This document shows positions 7,105-13,864 of a DNA stretch of 17,201 nt, piece by piece. The notes beneath the pieces were generated by a model. That model made no database searches, was not told the origin of the DNA, and saw only the letters and a list, made by a program, of their open reading frames with translations. Positions within the stretch are counted from its first letter, which is position 1, and every line of letters begins with the position of its first letter. The stretch covers positions 1-17,201 of the forward strand of contig CATILC010000087.1 of assembly GCA_949516455.1 (NCBI GenBank). The letters run 5' to 3'. This stretch comes from Flavobacteriia bacterium (GTDB taxonomy: Bacteria; Bacteroidota; Bacteroidia; Flavobacteriales; Schleiferiaceae). Both the position numbers and the translations under genes were made by a program.

Positions 7105-7133
7105 AATGTAAAAAAGATCACTATGCACTCAAA
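7103..7133 (-). promoter_or_regulatory. Bacteroidota-type sigma-70 promoter for the tRNA-tuf-secE-nusG-rplKAJL-rpoB operon
   Basis: On the minus strand TTTG (7133-7130) is followed by a 19-bp spacer and TACATTTG (7110-7103). Both boxes match the Bacteroidota consensus (-33 TTTG, -7 TAnnTTTG) exactly, with spacing in the preferred range. The transcription start should fall about 4-9 nt downstream, near 7094-7099, some 30-35 nt before tRNA-Thr(UGU). No other match of this quality was found in the gaps before tuf, secE, rplK or rpoB. Confidence 0.78.
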
Positions 7134-7152
7134 CAGGGAGAAACAATAAAAT

Positions 7153-7452
7153 TCAATGCCCTCTCAAACGCTCCTTTTTTCTGTTCAATAAACGCCTAAG
7201 AGCCTCAGCACCAAGGTCCGTTGACTCCTCGAAAGAATCACTCCTTTTTTTGACCACCAGCTCGTTGCCCGGTATCTTCAATTTGATCTCTGCCACCTTG
7301 TTGTCTTTTTCGGCGTAGTTCTCCAACTTAAGGTGAACCTCTCCGTCGATGATCTGGTCGTGGAACAAGCTGAGTTTTTCCACTCTTTGTTGCACAAATT
7401 GCTGAAGTTCAGGACGTGCTGAGAAATTGATGCATTGAATTCTTATGGTCAT
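7153..7452 (-). CDS. hpf: ribosome hibernation-promoting factor, short form (HPF/RaiA family)
   Basis: Small ribosome-associated protein that occupies the mRNA/tRNA channel of the 30S subunit during stationary phase or stress. The 99-residue product has the beta-alpha-beta-beta-beta-alpha pattern of the family: MTIRIQCINFSARPELQQFV, VEKLSLFHDQIIDGEVHLKL, then DNKVAEIKLKIPGNELVV and DSFEESTDLGAEALRRLLNRKKERL, ending in a basic tail. It lacks the C-terminal dimerisation domain of long HPF, so it should not dimerise ribosomes alone in the way long HPF does. It starts 10 bp after xerC stops, so the two are probably co-transcribed, and is followed by the terminator. Confidence 0.92.
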   Translation of the reverse strand: MTIRIQCINFSARPELQQFVQQRVEKLSLFHDQIIDGEVHLKLENYAEKDNKVAEIKLKIPGNELVVKKRSDSFEESTDLGAEALRRLLNRKKERLRGH

Positions 7453-7462
7453 AATTCATTGT

Positions 7463-8344
7463 TTATTTGCGGCTCTTGGGATGAGCCTGTTCGTATGCTT
7501 TCTTAACCTTTTCCAGGCTGTTGTGGGTATAGACCTGGGTCGCCGCAAGACTGGCGTGTCCCAATAGCTCCTTGAGGGAATTCAGGTCAGCACCCTTGTC
7601 CAACATGTGGGTGGCAAAACTGTGACGCAGAACGTGCGGGCTGTTTTGGGAACTAAAGGTCCCTTGAAGATAGTGATTCACCACCTTATAAACAAGACCA
7701 GGACTCATTCGCCCTCCTCGTTTCCCGGTAAAGACATGATCGGAGGAAGCGCCCAAAAAATCTGCACTGATCGATTGAAATTCGTTCAGCTCTCGGATCA
7801 GATGGGGCATTAGAGGTATTCGGCGCTCCTTGTTCCGCTTGCCGATCACGCGGATCTGCGCTTCAGAATAAAACACATCCGACCACTTCAATCCGATGAG
7901 TTCTGCCCGTCGCATTCCTGTCTGATAAAACATTTCCAGAATGAGTCTGTCGCGGGTGCCCTCCCAGCCTTCAGGGAAACGCTCCGATGAAAGCAGGTCA
8001 ACAAGCTCCTGCTCCTTCACGATCCTGGGTAAGGCCGAGGGTATTTTGGGCGGTTTCAATCCCAGACTCGGATCGGTGAGCAACAACCCTTTCCTCAGGG
8101 CAAATTGAAAGAAAGAGCGAACAGACGCCAACTTTCTTGAGACCGAGGAGGGCTTCAGTGAACGCTCCTGAGACAGATGGACCAACCAAGAACGCAACTG
8201 CTCCCGCGTGAGACCGCTCAGATCTGTCTCAAAATCCTTTCTCAGGAATGCGGAAAGCTCCTTGAGATCCCTCGAATACGCCCGAATGGTAAGTGGTGAG
8301 TAGGCCTTTTGGTAAGTGAGGTATTCGAGAAAATCTTCAAGCAT
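7463..8344 (-). CDS. xerC: tyrosine recombinase XerC/XerD type
   Basis: Site-specific recombinase that resolves chromosome dimers at dif, normally with a partner recombinase. The 293-residue protein has an N-terminal SAM-like core-binding domain (about 1-88, starting MLEDFLEYLTYQKAYSPLTI) and the catalytic domain. All catalytic residues are present: R145 (TGMRRAEL), K169 (VIGKRNKER), H237 and R240 (HVLRHSFATH), H263 (LLGHASLAATQ) and nucleophile Y272 (VYTH). Their spacing equals that of E. coli XerC shifted by three residues. The location between rpsU and hpf is that of the housekeeping Xer gene in Bacteroidota, not an integrase on a mobile element. XerD versus XerC identity cannot be settled from one sequence. 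The ATG abuts a terminator-like T-tract. Confidence 0.9.
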   Translation of the reverse strand: MLEDFLEYLTYQKAYSPLTIRAYSRDLKELSAFLRKDFETDLSGLTREQLRSWLVHLSQERSLKPSSVSRKLASVRSFFQFALRKGLLLTDPSLGLKPPKIPSALPRIVKEQELVDLLSSERFPEGWEGTRDRLILEMFYQTGMRRAELIGLKWSDVFYSEAQIRVIGKRNKERRIPLMPHLIRELNEFQSISADFLGASSDHVFTGKRGGRMSPGLVYKVVNHYLQGTFSSQNSPHVLRHSFATHMLDKGADLNSLKELLGHASLAATQVYTHNSLEKVKKAYEQAHPKSRK

Positions 8345-8379
8345 AAAAAAAATCTTTCCAAACAGAATTTAGAAAGATT
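8345..8379 (-). promoter_or_regulatory. terminator-like hairpin abutting the xerC start codon
   Basis: On the minus strand an 8-bp inverted repeat (AATCTTTC/GAAAGATT; arms 8379-8372 and 8358-8351, 13-nt loop) runs straight into a tract of T residues (8352-8345) that ends at the xerC ATG. The stem is mostly A-U with two G-C pairs, so it is weak. Its downstream arm begins at GGAAAG, the only Shine-Dalgarno-like bases before xerC. It could end most rpsU transcripts, hide the xerC ribosome site, or both. Confidence 0.45.
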
Positions 8380-8409
8380 CTTTCAATAAGTCTGGGAATC
8401 GGAGTCCGA

Positions 8410-8601
8410 TCAGTCTTCAGAGATACTCTTTTGCTGAAGGTAAGCGGCCTTGATGACCTCTTTTCTCCGTCTCACACTCGGCTTTATGAACTGTTGACGT
8501 CCACGCAGCTGACGCAGCGTACCGGTACGATCGAATTTACGCTTATAGCGCTTCAATGCGCGTTCGATCGCCTCTCCTTCTTTCACCTGTACAACGAGCA
8601 T
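8410..8601 (-). CDS. rpsU: 30S ribosomal protein S21
   Basis: Small basic protein at the 3' end of 16S rRNA on the 30S platform, important for initiation. The 63-residue product starts MLVVQVKEGEAIERALKRYKRKFDRTG and carries the Arg/Lys-rich C-terminal helix QFIKPSVRRRKEVIKAAYLQQK. Length and sequence fit Bacteroidota S21. S21 has been linked in this phylum to hiding of the anti-Shine-Dalgarno sequence, which agrees with the poor Shine-Dalgarno sequences across this window. It lies 38 bp after the acyl-CoA dehydrogenase and 65 bp before xerC; a short ATCGG/CCGAT hairpin directly follows its stop. Confidence 0.95.
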   Translation of the reverse strand: MLVVQVKEGEAIERALKRYKRKFDRTGTLRQLRGRQQFIKPSVRRRKEVIKAAYLQQKSISED

Positions 8602-8639
8602 AGCTTATTTTTAAATGGGGTGCGAAAATAGAGAAAAAA

Positions 8640-9782
8640 TCAGTTTTTAAGAAGTTCTCTCGAAATGACGAGTTTTTGGATCTCAGATGTGCCCTCACCA
8701 ATGGTACACAGCTTCACATCGCGATAGAATTTTTCAACTGGGAAATCCTTGGTGAAGCCGTATCCTCCAAAGATCTGCACCGCCTCATTGCAGACTTTGA
8801 CCGCCACTTCTGACGCGTAGTACTTCGCCATGGCGCCTTCCCGTGTCACCTTCTCTCCGCGGTTCTTCCGGAATGCTGCCTGGAAGGTCAGCAATTCAGC
8901 CGCCTCGATCTCGGTGAGCATATCCGCCAGTTTGAATGCAATGGCCTGAAAGTGGGCAATGGGCTTCCCAAACTGCTCCCGTTCCTTGGCGTACTTTTTT
9001 GAGGCATCGTAGGCACCGTAGGCCACCCCCAAGGACAAGGCAGCAATGGAGATCCTGCCGCCGTCGAGCACCTTCATGGCCTGCACAAAGCCCTCCCCCT
9101 CTGCTCCGATCAAATTTTCCTCCGGGATGCGACAATCATCAAAAACCATTTCAGCCGTTTCGGAAGCGCGCATGCCGAGTTTGTTCTCCTTTTTTCCAGC
9201 TTGAAAGCCCTGTGTCCCGCGCTCCACTATGAAAGCTGAAATGCCATGGCTGTCGAGCAGCTCACCTGTTCGGGCCAGAACTACGGCCACATCGCCGGAA
9301 ATGCCATGTGTGATCCAGTTCTTGGCTCCGTTCAGAACCCATTCATTGCCTTCCTTTTTGGCCGTCACCTTCATGCGCATGGCGTCGGAACCGGTATTGG
9401 CCTCAGTCAGGCCCCATGCACCGAGCCATTCTCCGCTTGCCAAAAGTGGCAGATATTTCTTTTTCTGGGCTTCGCTTCCATGCTGAAGGATGTGCCCTGT
9501 ACAAAGTGAATTATGAGCGGCCATACTCAATGCCACGCTGGGATCTACCCGGCCCAGTTCCGTGATGGCAGTGACATATTCATCATAGCCCAATCCGGAT
9601 CCTCCATACTCTTCGGGAACGAGAATACCCATCAGGCCAAGTTCACCCAATTTCTTCATGGCCTCCATCGGGAAGGTCTGGGCTTCGTCCCATTCCATAA
9701 TGTGCGGGCGAATGTGCTGATCGCAGAAGTCGCGCACGGTCTGGGCGATCATTGTTTGGGTTTCATTCTGTAAAAAATTCAT
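8640..9782 (-). CDS. acyl-CoA dehydrogenase (short/medium-chain type)
   Basis: FAD flavoenzyme that oxidises an acyl-CoA to the trans-2-enoyl-CoA and passes electrons to ETF. The 380-residue chain has the normal three-domain layout: N-terminal helical domain (MNFLQNETQTMIAQTVRDF), middle beta domain with the FAD/substrate motif WGLTEANTGSDAMRMK, and C-terminal helical domain with QIFGGYGFTKDFPVEKFYRD. The catalytic base is Glu363 in GEGTSEIQK, the position used by short- and medium-chain enzymes (isovaleryl- and long-chain enzymes place it elsewhere). The frame extends upstream to 9857, but that would overlap the preceding gene; start 9782 gives the family's usual N-terminus. Butyryl-CoA dehydrogenase-like is the best guess for substrate, not proven. 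The preceding gene ends 46 bp upstream. Confidence 0.93.
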   Translation of the reverse strand: MNFLQNETQTMIAQTVRDFCDQHIRPHIMEWDEAQTFPMEAMKKLGELGLMGILVPEEYGGSGLGYDEYVTAITELGRVDPSVALSMAAHNSLCTGHILQHGSEAQKKKYLPLLASGEWLGAWGLTEANTGSDAMRMKVTAKKEGNEWVLNGAKNWITHGISGDVAVVLARTGELLDSHGISAFIVERGTQGFQAGKKENKLGMRASETAEMVFDDCRIPEENLIGAEGEGFVQAMKVLDGGRISIAALSLGVAYGAYDASKKYAKEREQFGKPIAHFQAIAFKLADMLTEIEAAELLTFQAAFRKNRGEKVTREGAMAKYYASEVAVKVCNEAVQIFGGYGFTKDFPVEKFYRDVKLCTIGEGTSEIQKLVISRELLKN

Positions 9783-9828
9783 CTCAGGTGGTGATTTTGT
9801 GGGGTAACAAACAAAGATGTTGTTGGTT

Positions 9829-10902
9829 TCATATTTCGAAGGACAAATATGGCCCAATAAGTTCCAATTCCTTCATGGTGAAAACGCGAAGACGACGCAC
9901 CTCATCCAAATTCCTCAGTGGCCGAACGTTTTCTCTGAAACGCATCAGCTCATAGGCTTGAGTGAAGTTGATATACGGATGTCTTATCAAGGAATCGGCC
10001 GGCTCTTTATTCACGTAGCACTTGGTGAGCTCCACCCCTTGAATGGATAGACCGGGCTCCAAAGTGTGGAGCTCCAATGAATCCAATCCATAGATACCGT
10101 AGATCTGCTTGAGCGTATGAAAACCACCAAGACGATCCCTGAAAGCGATCAGACGCTCCACTTTCCACTTGGGCCAGTTCGAAACGCGGCTCAGCTCTTC
10201 TTTACTCATTGAATTGACCTCCAATTTCTCCGAATGGGTTGGATCATGACCATTGTGGGGTGCATCAAAACGCACCCAGGGTTTGATGCGTGCTTTGAAT
10301 GATTCATCGAGTACGTAGATCTTCTCCAGGTCGGACCACGCTAAAGGCTCATCGATCTTGCCCAAATAGTTCACAACGGAATACGCTTGAGCTTCCGAAA
10401 GACCCCATTCCTGCCAACGCGCCACACTCATGGTATCTGGCATGAATGCGTAGTGCACATCCGGCATCTGCAGCGGTTCGTCTTCCCACTCCATATGCTG
10501 TAAGATCATGAATTCCTTCGCCTGCTCCCACCAGCTCCTTTCCAATCCATAGATCTTCAAAACATCCTCTTGCTTTAAAAATCGTCCACCCTTTTCTGTG
10601 TAATGTACCCAGCGTCTGGCCACATCCTCCGGCAGACCAAACGACATCAATTGAAGACTGTCAACCTTGTTCGGGTCGAAGAATACCATTTGCTGTGCGG
10701 GAGAGCCCTGGGCTTTCTTGATGCTGTCCACTTTCCAGCGCGCTTGCTGCAATTGCTCAGAAACACGCTCTCGGGAATTTTCAAATTGGCTTTCGCTGAA
10801 AAAGTATGCAGCGGCCAGGGCAACGATAAAAGCGAGCACCCAAAGCCCTTTTCGTTCACTTCGATTGTGCCGGAACCCGTTCATCAGGCGCTTTTTCCAC
10901 AT
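9829..10902 (-). CDS. membrane-anchored helix-hairpin-helix protein (ComEA-like repeats)
   Basis: 357 residues of unknown precise function. A basic N-terminus (MWKKRLMNGFRHNRSERKG) is followed by one hydrophobic helix (about 20-35), which by the positive-inside rule places the rest in the periplasm. After a coiled-coil-like stretch (about 38-66) come four similar units of about 55-60 residues: about 75-132 (FDPNKVDSLQLMSFGLPEDV...KIYGL), 155-212 (PDTMSVARWQEWGLSEAQAY...KIYVL), 226-288 (LEVNSMSKEELSRVSNWPKW...IYGLDSL) and 300-357. Each has the pattern of a start rule, hairpin, KGGRF-like turn and IYGL-like end seen in ComEA-type helix-hairpin-helix domains. ComEA binds DNA in the periplasm; DNA binding here is inference only. 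It starts 9 bp after the metS-like gene, so it probably belongs to the transporter operon. Confidence 0.75.
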   Translation of the reverse strand: MWKKRLMNGFRHNRSERKGLWVLAFIVALAAAYFFSESQFENSRERVSEQLQQARWKVDSIKKAQGSPAQQMVFFDPNKVDSLQLMSFGLPEDVARRWVHYTEKGGRFLKQEDVLKIYGLERSWWEQAKEFMILQHMEWEDEPLQMPDVHYAFMPDTMSVARWQEWGLSEAQAYSVVNYLGKIDEPLAWSDLEKIYVLDESFKARIKPWVRFDAPHNGHDPTHSEKLEVNSMSKEELSRVSNWPKWKVERLIAFRDRLGGFHTLKQIYGIYGLDSLELHTLEPGLSIQGVELTKCYVNKEPADSLIRHPYINFTQAYELMRFRENVRPLRNLDEVRRLRVFTMKELELIGPYLSFEI

Positions 10903-10911
10903 GAATAAAAC

Positions 10912-11055
10912 CTACTCTGCACGGTCCTCATGATTGGATGACTCCTCATCCGCATGCCGTACAGGCGCTTTGAGGACCTTTAGAAAGAAGTATATCGTGG
11001 CTACCGCCACACTGCCCTGAACAATGATCATCAGTAGAAGTGCCGAAGTACTCAT
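10912..11055 (-). CDS. MetS-like small subunit of the adjacent sodium symporter (47 aa)
   Basis: A short gene read directly from the sequence: ATG at 11055, TAG at 10914-10912, product 47 residues. The N-terminal part (MSTSALLLMIIVQGSVAVAT, then IYFFLKVLK) forms one transmembrane helix of about 23 residues, followed by an acidic hydrophilic tail (about 31-47). Size, topology and position match the small subunit of MetPS-type methionine/alanine importers, where a tiny single-span protein is encoded right after the large NSS-family subunit. Its ATG overlaps the TGA of the symporter (ATGA, 4 bp), so translation is almost certainly coupled. It is easily missed by automatic callers because of its length. 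Family assignment rests on context and topology rather than on strong sequence identity. Confidence 0.72.
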   Translation of the reverse strand: MSTSALLLMIIVQGSVAVATIYFFLKVLKAPVRHADEESSNHEDRAE

Positions 11056-12887
11056 GAGCGCATCATTTTTTTACGTCTATTGGAAGCGACCTTCACCATA
11101 AATGCGATGCCTACGAACAGACCGATCAGCAGGAAACGCGACAGGTCGATGAAAAGCATGTTGGTGGGCTTCCCATTGGAATACCACTGAACACCTGAAT
11201 TGATGTGGAATATCTGGTTGATGATGGCATCATTGGCCCACGGCCAACCGCTTCTTTGGATGATCTCACTTCCCGATCCATCCAGAAAACGACCCGACCC
11301 CTGATCCTTCAACTCACTTATCTGCCCGCCCGATGCCTGCCAGCCTTCAGCGGCGCCGCCCCACTGCAGGAGTTCCCCTGAGGAGTCACTCATTGTCTTG
11401 AGCCATTGCCCGGAACCACGGTCAAAGTAGAATTGCTCTTTGCTGCTGCCCGTCCAATGGGTGAATGCATCGCCCCAGTCGTCCAACTCGCCGTTCAGGG
11501 GCTTGAAAAGCGAACTGCTGAAGATGATGAGGATGAACAAGGGCGTAACGTACTTGATGACCGGGCGGTAAAAGCGAGGCACTTGGATATCTGCTCCATC
11601 CGTGATCTCTTTCCAGCCCTTGTCCATTCCAAAGACCCAGGCAAACAAGATGACCTCAGCAAGGGCGAACACCACAAGGGAAACAGTTCCCGTCCAATAA
11701 TCGTACTCATCAAAGACCCCCTTTCCAAAAAAGAAAATGGTTGGCATGGCCAGAAAAAAGATGATGACGCCGAGCAAGAGTGCCGCCTTCTTTCTTCCCC
11801 AATTGAACTCATCCTTGACAAAGCCCATCCAGGGTGTTCCCATGGCCAGGGAGGAAGTGATGCCCGCGATAAACAGCAGACCGAACCAAGCCACTCCGCC
11901 GAGAACAGCCACGACACTTCCAAACTGATCGAAAAGGAAGGGCATGGTCTTGAAGGCCATCATGAAACCCGCATTCTCCTTGACCCAGTCGAGGCCGAGG
12001 TAGCCTACGGCGATCGGGATCACCACGCTTGCTCCCAGGACGATCTCCACGAATCCATTCATCCAACCAGCGCTCATCGCATTCAGGGCGATGTCGTCCT
12101 TTTTTTTGAGGTAGGATGAATAGCATTGAATGGTTCCCATTCCTACACTCAGCGTAAAGAAGATCTGTCCTGCCGCGGCAAGCCACACCTTGGGGTTGGT
12201 CAGCGAATCGAGCTGGGGCTCCCAGAGGAAATTCAGTCCGAGGTGTGAATCGCAGTCCAGACATCGACCGGTATCACCCAGGCTGATCGCCATGACCGCC
12301 AAAAAAGCACCGAACAGAATGAGCAAAGGCATGGCCACTTTGGCCACTTTCTCCACGCCGCCTGACAGCCCTTTGGACAGTACGTAAACATTCAGCGAAA
12401 GGGTGACCGTAAAGGCGATAAGTGCCCATACCGGTACGTTGATCGCACTGCCCAGATCGACATATCGATCGAAAAATGCACCCACCTCGTCGATGGGCAT
12501 GCCCAGAAAATCGCCTTTCAGCGATTTGATGGTGTAGGTCAGGGTCCAACTCTCGATGTAGGTGTAATAGGCCATGACACCGAGATTGGTGAAGATGCCA
12601 AAGACGCCAAAATATTTCCAAAGTCTTTTTTTGGTAATGCTGTCCAGGATGAATGGAGTCGAATGATCTCCGTAGCGACCACCGTAACGACCCATGGCCC
12701 ATTCCACCCACAGAAGTGGAATGCCCATCAAAAGAAAACTCACCAGGTAAGGAATGATGAAGGTGCCTCCGCCGTTTTGTACTGCCTGAACAGGAAATCT
12801 CAAGAAATTACCCAGCCCAACTGCATTGCCCGCCATGGCCAGAATAAGCCCTACCCTTGAACCCCAGCCCTCTGTATTCTTACTCAT
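11052..12887 (-). CDS. LeuT-type sodium:amino-acid symporter (NSS/SNF family) with an enlarged periplasmic loop
   Basis: Inner-membrane transporter with the LeuT fold, 611 residues, strikingly close to Aquifex LeuT in TM1 (LAMAGNAVGLGNFLRFPVQ, with N21, A22, G24 and N27 at the same residue numbers). Other site residues are kept: TM3 tyrosine in YTYIESW, TM6 GQIFFTLSVG, TM8 TSS in IAGITSSLAM. TM7 carries N and E in MNGFVEIVLGA; the latter matches LeuT E290, which replaces chloride, so transport should be chloride-independent. Two differences stand out: a C-L-D-C pair in the loop before TM6, and about 110 residues (465-575) between the last two helices where LeuT has a short loop. Substrate is probably a neutral amino acid. 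It overlaps the upstream reductase gene and the downstream small-subunit gene by 4 bp each (ATGA). Confidence 0.93.
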   Translation of the reverse strand: MSKNTEGWGSRVGLILAMAGNAVGLGNFLRFPVQAVQNGGGTFIIPYLVSFLLMGIPLLWVEWAMGRYGGRYGDHSTPFILDSITKKRLWKYFGVFGIFTNLGVMAYYTYIESWTLTYTIKSLKGDFLGMPIDEVGAFFDRYVDLGSAINVPVWALIAFTVTLSLNVYVLSKGLSGGVEKVAKVAMPLLILFGAFLAVMAISLGDTGRCLDCDSHLGLNFLWEPQLDSLTNPKVWLAAAGQIFFTLSVGMGTIQCYSSYLKKKDDIALNAMSAGWMNGFVEIVLGASVVIPIAVGYLGLDWVKENAGFMMAFKTMPFLFDQFGSVVAVLGGVAWFGLLFIAGITSSLAMGTPWMGFVKDEFNWGRKKAALLLGVIIFFLAMPTIFFFGKGVFDEYDYWTGTVSLVVFALAEVILFAWVFGMDKGWKEITDGADIQVPRFYRPVIKYVTPLFILIIFSSSLFKPLNGELDDWGDAFTHWTGSSKEQFYFDRGSGQWLKTMSDSSGELLQWGGAAEGWQASGGQISELKDQGSGRFLDGSGSEIIQRSGWPWANDAIINQIFHINSGVQWYSNGKPTNMLFIDLSRFLLIGLFVGIAFMVKVASNRRKKMMRS

Positions 12888-13807
12888 TGATCCCGTCTGT
12901 TTCTTTCGTTCAATTGGGCATGCACCAGGCTCAAACCCTCTTCAATGCTCCTCGGGCTGTAGCCCAACTCTTTCTTGGCCTTTTCGACAATGAATCCAGT
13001 TTTCGGAGGACGTCGGGCGGGCTGCCCCAGTGAAGCAGTGCTGATCTCTGTCATGGGCGAGACATCCAGATCCCAAAAAGCGGCAATGCGCCGGACAAAT
13101 TCTGAGATGCTCAGCAATTCCTCGCCGCTGATGTGAAAGACGCCCTGAGCCTTCTGCTTCCCGGCCAGAATACAGGCCTGCGCCAGATCCTCTGCCAAAG
13201 TCGGTGTTCGGAACTGATCGTTCACCACGCGGATGGGCGTACCCGCTTCGAGCGAACTCTTTGCCCAAAGCACGATGTTGCTCCTGCTCATTTCCTCTGC
13301 CAAGCCATAGACAAGGACCGTGCGAAGAATGGACCAACTGCTGGACAATTCCTGAACCGCCTCTTCAGAACGCTTTTTTGAATCTCCGTAGATACTCAGT
13401 GGTGCGGGCTCCTCTTCTTCCCTAAGCGGGCCATGGCTTCCGTCGAAAATAAAGTCTGTAGAAAGGTGAACAAGATGCGCACCAATGGCCTCGGAAGCAC
13501 TGGCGATGTACTCCACTGCGCGGACATTCATCAACTCACAAAGCTCCTGTTGTTTTTCGCAGTCGTCCACCTGGGTCATGGCGGCCGTATGGATCACCAC
13601 ATTTGGACGGAATTCTCCAAAGACCTTGCGCACCATTTCTTCATCGGTGATGTCCATGGACGCATAGCGATAGCCTTTGGACAATGAATTTCGATCGGGT
13701 CCCCGGCCAGTGGCCACCAGATCGATTTCTGGATCGGAGGCGAGCTGTTTGGTCAGTTTTTGACCCAGCAATCCGTTGGAACCGGTGACCAGAAAAGTCT
13801 GTTTCAT
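12884..13807 (-). CDS. RmlD-like short-chain dehydrogenase/reductase (extended SDR)
   Basis: NAD(P)-dependent oxidoreductase-like protein of 307 residues. The Rossmann dinucleotide motif is TGSNGLLG (8-15). The active-site serine/threonine lies in HLSTDFIFDG (S116/T117) and the catalytic YxxxK is Y140/K144 (SIYGDSKKR). The family of the closest pattern reduces dTDP-4-dehydrorhamnose to dTDP-rhamnose (RmlD) and also includes MAT2B-like proteins. None of the other rhamnose-pathway genes (rmlA, rmlB, rmlC) is nearby, so an RmlD role is not supported by context. The C-terminal part has VVNDQFRTPTLAEDLA and FHISGEELLSISEF, typical of this group. It overlaps the symporter start by 4 bp (ATGA) and lies 57 bp after pspC. 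Confidence 0.83.
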   Translation of the reverse strand: MKQTFLVTGSNGLLGQKLTKQLASDPEIDLVATGRGPDRNSLSKGYRYASMDITDEEMVRKVFGEFRPNVVIHTAAMTQVDDCEKQQELCELMNVRAVEYIASASEAIGAHLVHLSTDFIFDGSHGPLREEEEPAPLSIYGDSKKRSEEAVQELSSSWSILRTVLVYGLAEEMSRSNIVLWAKSSLEAGTPIRVVNDQFRTPTLAEDLAQACILAGKQKAQGVFHISGEELLSISEFVRRIAAFWDLDVSPMTEISTASLGQPARRPPKTGFIVEKAKKELGYSPRSIEEGLSLVHAQLNERNRRDQ

Positions 13808-13864
13808 TCGCCTCTGTCTTGACAGAAGCCGAAGATAATCAAAGAGGAAAGACGCGGCGGTTGG

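Noticed and set aside
7463..8344. Tyrosine recombinase near a tRNA cluster as the mark of an integrated mobile element
   Set aside because: All flanking genes are core housekeeping genes in conserved order, there are no direct repeats of tRNA ends in the gap, and the protein has Xer length and motifs.
8352..8386. Possible xerC promoter (ATTG, 17 bp, TCTGTTTG)
   Set aside because: Both boxes deviate from TTTG/TAnnTTTG, and the predicted start would leave almost no leader; the hairpin explains the same bases better.
8618..8625. TATTTTCG before rpsU as a -7 element
   Set aside because: One mismatch to TAnnTTTG and no TTTG at a workable distance upstream.
9783..9857. Longer acyl-CoA dehydrogenase start 25 codons upstream
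   Set aside because: It would overlap the end of the HHH gene, and the added residues are unlike the family N-terminus, which fits MNFLQNETQ.
11406..12119. Plus-strand frame of 237 codons opposite the symporter
   Set aside because: Antisense shadow: polar, low-complexity translation of codons for transmembrane helices.
13813..13826. TCTGTC/GACAGA inverted repeat just upstream of the reductase start
   Set aside because: Very short stem with a two- to four-base loop; too common by chance to call an operator or terminator.
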